Shown: piece by piece, positions 57,401 to 64,000 of the stretch
How the letters are laid out: every line of letters begins with the position of its first letter
Position numbering within the stretch: the stretch's first letter is position 1
Assembly (NCBI GenBank): GCA_020137815.1
Contig: CM035361.1
Coordinates: forward strand, 5,246,960-5,310,959
Source of the DNA: Hormiphora californensis
Lineage: Eukaryota; Ctenophora; Tentaculata; Cydippida; Pleurobrachiidae
DNA: 64,000 nt
Reading direction: 5' to 3'
Notes under the pieces: model-generated
What the model was told of the DNA's origin: nothing
Database searches by the model: none
Seen by the model: only the letters and a program-made list of their open reading frames with translations
Program-made: the position numbers and the translations under genes

Positions 57401-58125
57401 TTCTTCACATTTTTTGGACGTTTTTGGCCATAACTCAGCCATTTCTTGACCAAATTGCAAAATCTTGGGCTCATTGGAAAGAGGACATTAAGAGCTTTCC
57501 AATGAGCCCTAGAAAATGAAAATCGGCGCAAAATGCGCGGCGCTATAGCGAAAACGCGCATTTTGCGCCATAATGCCGCGCATTTTGCGCCAATTTTCGT
57601 TTTTTAGGGCTCATTGGAAAGTTCTTAACGTCCTCTTTCCAATGAGCCCAAGATTTTGCAAATTGGTCAAGAAATGGCTGAGTTATGGCCAAAAACGTCC
57701 AAAAAATGTGAAGAACCGAGTGAGTATTTACCGCTTACCATGATAGTAGGAGCGGTTAGATCACCACGTGGTTAAAGTCGCGTGCCACCCCTTTTTGCGC
57801 ATTGTCATAGCTCGGGTACTCTAGTAACAATAAAGTGAATGTTTTTAAAAGTTCTTGCATGGATAACAGATAACATAAGATGGAGAACACACTGTCAGGC
57901 CAATGCTCTGACTGTTGTTCTCTTTGAAAGAAATGAGAATAGGGTCAGACCAATGCTCTGACAGCTACAGATATATGGATCTCATCACTTACCTTTGTAT
58001 CCCAAGAGAGGGCAGAGTTTGTGTAAGGGTTGTATAGGATTACATGTAGTGGATCACCCGCAGTTAGGCCCAGTAAACACAAGCAACACAACAACAAGGG
58101 GACACATTTTGGGGAACTGCATCAT
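54410..58125 (-). CDS. Type I membrane protein with coiled-coil stalk, frame breaks unresolved
   Basis: Exons 57993-58125, 56487-56610, 56029-56142, 55786-55886, 55571-55690, 55356-55422, 55023-55131, 54410-54526. The ectodomain begins DPLHVILYNPYTNSALSWD and repeats as DPVLNIGPNYPGVWSWD, then ICDPNWSSNSVVVWNFDSSN, hinting at three related short units. A helical stalk follows (DGIEKIKTDFMNWNKDKEIN), then one TM segment (YVVIVTVVCYVIYFIDLFI) and a basic tail. Two breaks: the only good ATG with a signal-like stretch (58125) is one base out of frame with the rest of exon 1, and exons 55356 and 55023 do not match in phase. These may be sequence errors or missed mini-exons. Family not recognised. 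Confidence 0.65.
54898..55006. mobile_element. hAT-type MITE, copy 11
   Basis: Full length; its end lies 17 bp from the donor of the exon at 55023 of the membrane-protein gene. Confidence 0.9.
56254..56362. mobile_element. hAT-type MITE, copy 12
   Basis: Full length, in the intron between exons 56487 and 56029 of the membrane-protein gene. Confidence 0.9.
57377..57739. mobile_element. 360-bp perfect-looking foldback with 9-bp target duplication
   Basis: GGTAAGCGGTAAATACTCAC inverted at the far end; centre at about 57558. ATGATAGTA lies directly outside both ends, a 9-bp duplication as for Mutator-like insertions. In the first intron of the membrane-protein gene. Confidence 0.93.
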
Positions 58126-58616
58126 GTGTACTGCACCAGGGGGGGTGTTTAGTTTCACAATTTAAAAGATAAGTCTGCTTTACTGTCACATATTGTACAA
58201 AGTTGTTGTACCACTCTTCCATTGGAGCCTGGAGCCAGTTCACACGAGTCATGAGAAACCGTTGCATGCAGATGCTTGGGTTCTTATTTGATTTTAAAGA
58301 ATCGATCATCAATCAAAACAAATTGATTTGAAAACAAATTGATTTGAAAACAAATAACAATTCAACAGACACAAATCACAATATAACAATAACAAACGAA
58401 TTTAAACATTTAATTTAGTCTTCTTGGAACAAGTGATATTTTTACTATTTTTACGGTGTTTACTCGCTAGTCTTGTTCTAACTTCTTATTCTAGTTTAGT
58501 TATTCAAATTTGGTAACAAAATAACCCCTTGTAGACTAAGGCATCGCGGTAGTAAGGCACGTTTTAGCGTGCCCGCAAGGTAAGGGTAATTTCGTTACCA
58601 ATATTCAAGTCTACTT

Positions 58617-61600
58617 TCAATCATAGTAATGTTCAGAACTGTATATACTATCGGATCCTTGGTAAGATTCTTCGGCCGCCATCAGTTCCCCATGATCCAT
58701 TTCATCTTCTTTCTCCTCCTCATCTTCCTCTTCATAAGATAGGTTGCCTAGGAGAGAGAGATTGTTACGTTAACTAGGAGAGAGAGATTGTTACGTTAAC
58801 TAGGAGAGAGAGAGAGATTGTTACGTTAACTAGGAGAGAGAGATTGTTACATTAACTAGGAGAGAGCACTGTTGTAGTCTAAGGTAAAACTTTAAATAGG
58901 GTCAAGCAGGATAAATGTTAAATGAACTTTTCGTTATTATTATGTCCTCTCTCTCTGTCCTCACCTCGAGTATCTATGTCAGGCCCAGCACTGGACCTGC
59001 AGACGGATGAGAGAAGCGAAGATCGGATATCAGATTGTATCACAATGTAACATAGCAGAGTTATCGGTCCCTGCAGCATGGGAGAATCTTGTTATGTTCT
59101 AACCCTCCCTTTACATTTGCGGGGCTTGCGAAAGGCAGTCTACTAGTCTAGCTTGACAAGGCAAGGGTTGTTATGTTCTAACCTTCCTTTACATTTGTAA
59201 AGAAGGGTTATGTGTTTTTGTACATTCTTGGTCACGTGATCAGCTCGTGTACGTGATCACTGATCAGCTATTCAGCTATCTCTCTCACTCAAAGTGCACA
59301 AAAGGCAGTCTAGCTTGCAGGAACCGACCGAAACAAGTAAACAACCAATCAGAACTCGTTATTTAGGTCACGTGACTGGTTATCAGCCAATCAGGGACCA
59401 GTATTTCCTGATTCGGTCGGTTCCTGCTAACTTGGCATACACAACTTAAGGTGTGTACTCACCAGCGCAGTGACACCCACAAGAAACACCATGGAGTGTA
59501 CTCACCAGCGCAGTGACACCCACAAGAAACACCATGGAGTGTACTCACCAGCGCAGTGACACCCACAAGAAACACCATGGAGTGTACTCACCAGCGCAGT
59601 GACACCCACAAGAAACACCATGGTGAGGTGTTGCCTAGTGACGTCATCTGTTAGCGGTAAAAAGGGAAGTAGAATCCAGGGAAACACCATCGTCAAGGAT
59701 ACCGTGAAACTTATCTTTAGTTGCTCCTGAGGAACGGTGTTACCATGGTTACCGAGTGGAAACTAGAAGAGAAGGCAATGCTAGCCTCTCGGTGGACAAG
59801 TCAAAAGCTATCGAATAGCCTCGCTATAAACAAAGGAGATGTGTAAATTACTGTTATAACAGTAATTTCCACATCCATAATCTTCTACGGGTCCTAACCT
59901 TGAATACGGCGATGGATTTCCGCGTCAATTTTGACACAGTCAGAACTATCCCTGCCGTTTGGCACAAGATCCACAGAGTAGCAATGGTACACAAGTACAC
60001 AGGGAGAAGGACAAGGTAGGATTCCACGAACGAAGTCCACCAGCATTGATCTTCCTGGACATACTTCTTCTTGGCGAGACTGGTTGCTATCATCGTTACC
60101 GACGGCGGGAAGAGAGATAGACCTGGAGAAAATGACACAGCTACACATATAGGGAAAGGGGAACAAAGCGTATGTCCGAAGAAAAAGAGAGGCAAACGTG
60201 TAGGTATTATAACGGATCGATACTCATCACGCGATCTTGATTTGGATGTACGAGCAGTAAACCAGGAACCGACCGAATCAGGAAATACTGGTCCCTGATT
60301 GGCTGATAACCAGTCACGTGATCTAAATAACGAGCTCTGATTGGTTGTTTACTTGTTTCGGTCGGTTCCTGCAGTAAACCTACCCCACGTGGCCAGAAGG
60401 AGGTTCCGGGTAAATCCAGTTAGTTGCACTTCGTATGTGTCGAGGGACTTGAGCACCTTCGAAAGTTTAAGTCGGTTTAATATTGGGCTGCCTTGCTCGA
60501 CCCAGTTATTAATGCTCAACCTCATTTATAAAATTTGCGGTGATAGGGGGTTGAGCAAGGCAGAGATGACCTTCGGCTTCATTCAGAAATAGAAATACAA
60601 AAAATACTATACTGTTAGAGTCTCGCGGCGTGTTCCGAACCATGTTGTCAGACTCCGCGGCAGGCAATACAGTGAAAGCTGTCACATCAAAAAATACTAA
60701 CCTGTTGTTTGAGCCACCAGGCATCAGCAGTAACAGTGGCAAAGGTACCAATGAGAAACCACTGAGCAAAGAAGGCCACAACATGACACTGCACTGCACC
60801 GGCACCGTCAAGGGAGCCTATTAGGGGTTGATTAGATCTTGTTAAACTACCGTGTGTTAGACTAACCGTCAAGGGAGCCTATTAGGGAGTGATTAGATCT
60901 TGTTAAATTACAGTGTGTTAGACTAACCGTCAAGGGACCCTATTAGGGGGTGATTAGATCTTGTTAAACTACCGTGTGTTAGACTAACCGTCAAGGGACC
61001 CTATTAGGGGGTGATTAGATCTTGTTAAACTACCGTGTGTTAGACTAACCGTCAAGGGAGCCTATTAGGGGGTGATTAGATCTTGTTAAACTACCGTGTG
61101 TTAGACTAACCGCCAAGGGAGCCTATTAGGGAGTGATTAGATCTTGTTAAACTACCGTGTGTTAGACTAACCGTCAAGGGAGCCTATTAGGGAGTGATTA
61201 GATCTTGTTAAACTACCGTGTGTTAGACTAACCGTCAAGGGAGCCTATTAGGGAGTGATTAGATCTTGTTAAACTACCGTGTGTTAGACTAACCGTCAAG
61301 GGAGCCTATTAGGGGGTGATTAGATCTTGTTAAACTACCGTGTGTTAGACTAACCGTCAAGGGAGCCTATTAGGGAGTGATTAGATCTTGTTAAACTACC
61401 GTGTGTTAGACTAACCGTCAAGGGAGCCTATTAGGGAGTGATTAGATCTTGTTAAACTACCGTGTGTTAGACTAACCGTCAAGGGAGCCTATTAGGGAGT
61501 GATTAGATCTTGTTAAACTACCGTGTGTTAGACTAACCGTCAAGGGAGCCTATTAGGGGGTGATTAGATCTTGTTAAACTACCGTGTGTTAGACTAACCG

Positions 61601-63349
61601 TCAAGGGAGCCTATTAGGGGGTGATTAGATCTTGTTAAACTACCGTGTGTTAGACTAACCGTCAAGGGAGCCTATTAGGGAGTGATTAGATCTTGTTAAA
61701 CTACCGTGTGTTAGACTAACCGTCAAGGGAGCCTATTAGGGAGTGATTAGATCTTGTTAAACTACCGTGTGTTAGACTAACCGTCAAGGGAGCCTATTAG
61801 GGAGTGATTAGATCTTGTTAAACTACCGTGTGTTAGACTAACCGTCAAGGGACCCTATTAGGGGGTGATTAGATCTTGTTAAACTACCGTGTGTTAGACT
61901 AACCGTCAAGGGACCCTATTAGGGGGTGATTAGATCTTGTTAAACTACCGTGTGTTAGACTAACACGGTCGCTTGTAGTGGGAAAACGGTAATGGAAAAC
62001 GGAGATACAGTAAGACGATGCGCAACCGTGGCCAATCAGGGCGCTAGTACGTGCTGAACACATGAACTTTTTGCCGCGTGTTATGCAACGTGCGTGTCTC
62101 ATTACTGTATTTCCATTACGGTAATACGACTACAAGCAGCACTGTAACACTTTTAGTTTCCTAATAACAACTCGCCAATTTATGAGGATTTGGATTCTCA
62201 AAGAAAAAACTATTTGTGTTTAAAGATAAAAGTTAGATCAATAGTTCACAACATGTTGACATACCGGATAGTAGGAGCATGAGATGGGAAGAAAATACGG
62301 CGACCAAAATATTTAGTTTAGTCTGTATGTGCCTCTCTTCTCGCAACGATCTGAAACAGTTCCTGGACTTAAACACATAATACTTAGGGTTTTCAATACT
62401 TCCCAAGGTTATAATGATAGCTCCCACCCCTGTCAATTACTAATTTCCCCTCTTCTTCCCCTGTGATAGTTCGAGAATTTACTATCATGGTTACTATGGT
62501 TACTATGGTTACTATGGTTACCTCAGGGATAAAAGAACTCCGAGTGCAACTAGAATGAAAAGTGTAGAAACGGATATGCAGACTTGTCCAATCATACCAC
62601 CGAAAGCACCCTCATCTTCATCAACTCGGGATGTCTATTTTGAACGAGATTATAGAATAGAATTGAATGCCGATTAAGAATTGTTCCTACCGCATAAAAC
62701 TTATGTTTGACCCATGTTACATACCAGTAAAACGGAGTAAAAGGAAGGTTTTATCACTGTATCCTCGCATTTACAGTTAACAGTTAGTGCAAACTCCCTC
62801 GTTGTACAGTTATCCTCCGTCCACCATCCCCTTGAATCCCATTGAACGCACAGCGACTTGTTTGGACTGCTCTGATCGGAATGTTAGGGTTGAGCTATAT
62901 CGTATTGAAAAAGAGAGATCAGAGAAAGATTATAATCTGTCTTTCTCAATTCGATGAAATGTAATGACAGCTTTGTTGGTTGGTTGGTTGGTTGGTGATA
63001 CTAAGCCGACGTTCTACCAAGTTCTTTGAGCGGTGTGACGCGGTGACTCCCAAACTGATTATCCCAATCACTTGCGTGAAAGAGAACAGAATGGTGCCCC
63101 TTGGCTTTGTTATGACTAGCTCTAATTTGGTTAAATTATACCATTAGTTTATCGTATTGATTGAGAAAGGAAGAAAGATTGTGTCAAGAGGTGATTGCTT
63201 TGTTAAGACTTGCAAATAAATGGCTCTCTTTTGGTTAAATTTTACCATTAGTTTATCGAAAGATATTTCAGTGATGCCTGTTCCACTGATTATCGGTGCG
63301 TTCAGTACATTCTTCTCGTGATCGTGACTCGAACTATTTCCAAACCAAT
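58617..63349 (-). CDS. Adhesion-type GPCR (GPS motif and seven TM segments), N-terminus incomplete
   Basis: Exons: 63246-63349, (one unresolved), 62712-62866, 62522-62624, 62265-62362, 60702-60817, 60384-60456, 59899-60122, 59592-59726, 58965-59070, 58617-58747. Exons from 62712 onward keep phase. The GPS is LCVQWDSRGWWTEDNC with a closing CKC. TM1 is VCISVSTLFILVALGVLLSL, then NCFRSLREERHIQTKLN loop. TM3 has the conserved Cys (GAVQCHVVAFFAQWF); ECL2 has the matching QEDQCWW. TM7 ends QGPITLLCYIVIQSDIRSSL, as in family B2 receptors. The tail is acidic (EEEDEEEKEDE). The GPS lacks the His-Leu-Ser/Thr cleavage triplet, so self-cleavage is not expected. Extracellular exons upstream of 63349 are outside or unrecognised. 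Confidence 0.88.
58750..58870 (-). repeat. 26-30-bp repeats ending at the last-exon acceptor
   Basis: Four units of CTAGGAGAGAGAGATTGTTA plus CGTTAA; on the minus strand each ends CTCTCTCCTAG like the true acceptor at 58748. No exon bases are included, so this is an intron-side counterpart of the exon-edge arrays. Confidence 0.88.
59318..59426. mobile_element. hAT-type MITE, copy 13
   Basis: Full length, flanked by CTAGCTTG / CTAACTTG (7 of 8 match). In an intron of the GPCR gene. Confidence 0.9.
59463..59591 (-). repeat. Three extra copies of a GPCR exon donor edge
   Basis: The end of the TM6-TM7 exon (MVFLVGVTAL) with its GTGAGTACAC donor is repeated every 43 bp; on the plus strand the unit contains GTGTACTCACCAGCGCAGTG. 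Only the copy at 59592 is continuous with the full exon. Confidence 0.95.
60263..60371. mobile_element. hAT-type MITE, copy 14
   Basis: Full length with a perfect 8-bp target duplication CAGTAAAC on both sides. It lies 12 bp from the donor of the TM4 exon. Confidence 0.93.
60818..61965 (-). repeat. About 19 tandem copies of a GPCR exon acceptor edge
   Basis: A 61-bp unit carries, on the minus strand, CTCCCTAATAG followed by GCTCCCTTGACGG, the acceptor and first 13-14 bases of the TM3 exon at 60817. Units are almost identical, varying at GGGAGTG/GGGGGTG and GGAGCC/GGACCC. The array fills the intron between TM2 and TM3. Confidence 0.96.
61970..62139. mobile_element. 170-bp MITE with imperfect inverted ends
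   Basis: GCTTGTAGTGGGAAAACGGT pairs imperfectly with ACGGTAATACGACTACAAGC. It directly follows the last 61-bp unit. Confidence 0.7.
63125..63155 (-). repeat. Extra copy of a GPCR exon donor edge
   Basis: On the minus strand CGATAAACTAATG followed by GTAAAATTTAACC closes the exon at 63246. The same 25-27 bases, with GTATAATTTAACC, recur about 105 bp downstream. Confidence 0.7.
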
Positions 63350-63413
63350 CTGAATAATGAAACGAACGAAAATTGATAAAACAAAATCAACAGACAAGAG
63401 TACAAGTTAGGGA

Positions 63414-63983
63414 GGGTCCAGCCCTAAAAAAAGCTAAAGGTACCCTGATTTTGGTCGATGGCTTTTTTTATGTTGGCTTTTTTTAGCTTTTTTTTAGCCT
63501 TTTTTAGCTTTTTTTAGCCCTACTTTTTATGTTTTTTCAGTATTCATCTTGACACTTTTCCATTGAATTTTCATCCTTCCGGACGCCTATTGACTGTATT
63601 TGTTCATTTCCTGCACCTTTTTTACCATAATTTACCGTTTATGTCCATACATAGCAATTTCTGTATCCACCCCTACTGCCATTTTCTGGAGAGATTTTTT
63701 CGATAAAAATATTATTCAAATTTGATAAAAACAGTTTTAAAAAGTTTTAAAAAAGTTCAAAAAACGTTATAAAACGTTATAATAAAAGTTAAAAAAATTT
63801 GGCGTCAGCGGGATTCGAACCTATATGAATCCACTAAAAACTCAATTTTAGCTTTTTTTAAGCTTTTTTTTAGCTTTTTTAGCCTATAAAAAGCTAAAAA
63901 AGCCAAAAAAGGCTAAAAAAGGCTAAAAAAGCCAATGGTACCCTGATTTTGGCCGATGGCTTGGCTTTTTTAGGGCTGGACCC
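63414..63983. mobile_element. 570-bp foldback with AGCTTTTTT-rich interior
   Basis: Ends GGGTCCAGCCCTAAAAAAAG and CTTTTTTAGGGCTGGACCC, plus internal direct repeats of GGTACCCTGATTTTGG near both ends. Contains a tRNA-like fragment at 63800-63825. Confidence 0.85.
63800..63825 (-). repeat. tRNA 3'-end-like fragment (Pol III B box)
   Basis: The minus strand reads GGTTCGAATCC (a perfect B-box consensus) followed by CGCTGACGCCA and a T-run. The other three quarters of a tRNA are not present, so this is a tRNA- or SINE-derived scrap rather than a gene. Confidence 0.6.
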
Positions 63984-64000
63984 CCCCCCCCCCAAGTTAA

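Overview
This looks like an intron-rich nuclear genome fragment from an animal. It carries split genes with GT-AG introns, EGF, Ig, LamG and F5/8C ectodomains, an adhesion GPCR, glycogen phosphorylase, MTCH2 and TXNDC15. Small introns, tightly packed genes and a heavy load of short non-autonomous transposons would fit a marine invertebrate, possibly a sponge or another early-branching metazoan. The species cannot be settled from the sequence alone. All exon structures are my own reconstructions from splice sites and phase continuity.

Layout. 1-9,730 (+): 3' part of a gene for a cysteine-rich, EGF and Ig-domain extracellular protein. 10,631-11,246 (+): small single-TM, probably mitochondrial protein. 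11,516-18,369 (+): MTCH2-like outer-membrane carrier homolog with an unusual proline-rich tail. 19,712-21,823 (+): C2H2 zinc-finger protein. 23,476-26,865 (+): TXNDC15-like ER thioredoxin protein whose middle exon is missing inside a homopolymer-ridden stretch. 27,828-40,452 (-): complete 23-exon glycogen phosphorylase, about 843 aa once one frameshift is discounted. 40,453-47,284: gene-poor block of nested foldback elements and retroelement fragments. 47,285-63,349 (-): five consecutive minus-strand genes for secreted or membrane proteins (LamG/pentraxin-like, a short secreted cysteine protein, F5/8C-like, a type I membrane protein with coiled coil, and an adhesion GPCR with GPS and 7TM that continues past my last exon).

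The most striking pattern is repetition at exon borders. At about a dozen splice sites in four genes, a short piece of exon edge plus its splice site and flanking intron has been copied in tandem, from one extra copy up to roughly 36. Some arrays copy the donor side and some the acceptor side, and one phosphorylase exon carries both. These arrays supply many decoy splice sites and explain most of the gene-associated minisatellites.

The second theme is mobile DNA. A roughly 109-bp palindromic hAT-type MITE occurs 14 times, with 8-bp target duplications at several copies. Each intact copy carries inverted CCAAT boxes around a central CACGTG. At least ten long foldback elements are present, two with clear 9-bp target duplications. 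Insertions nested inside other repeats allow relative dating.
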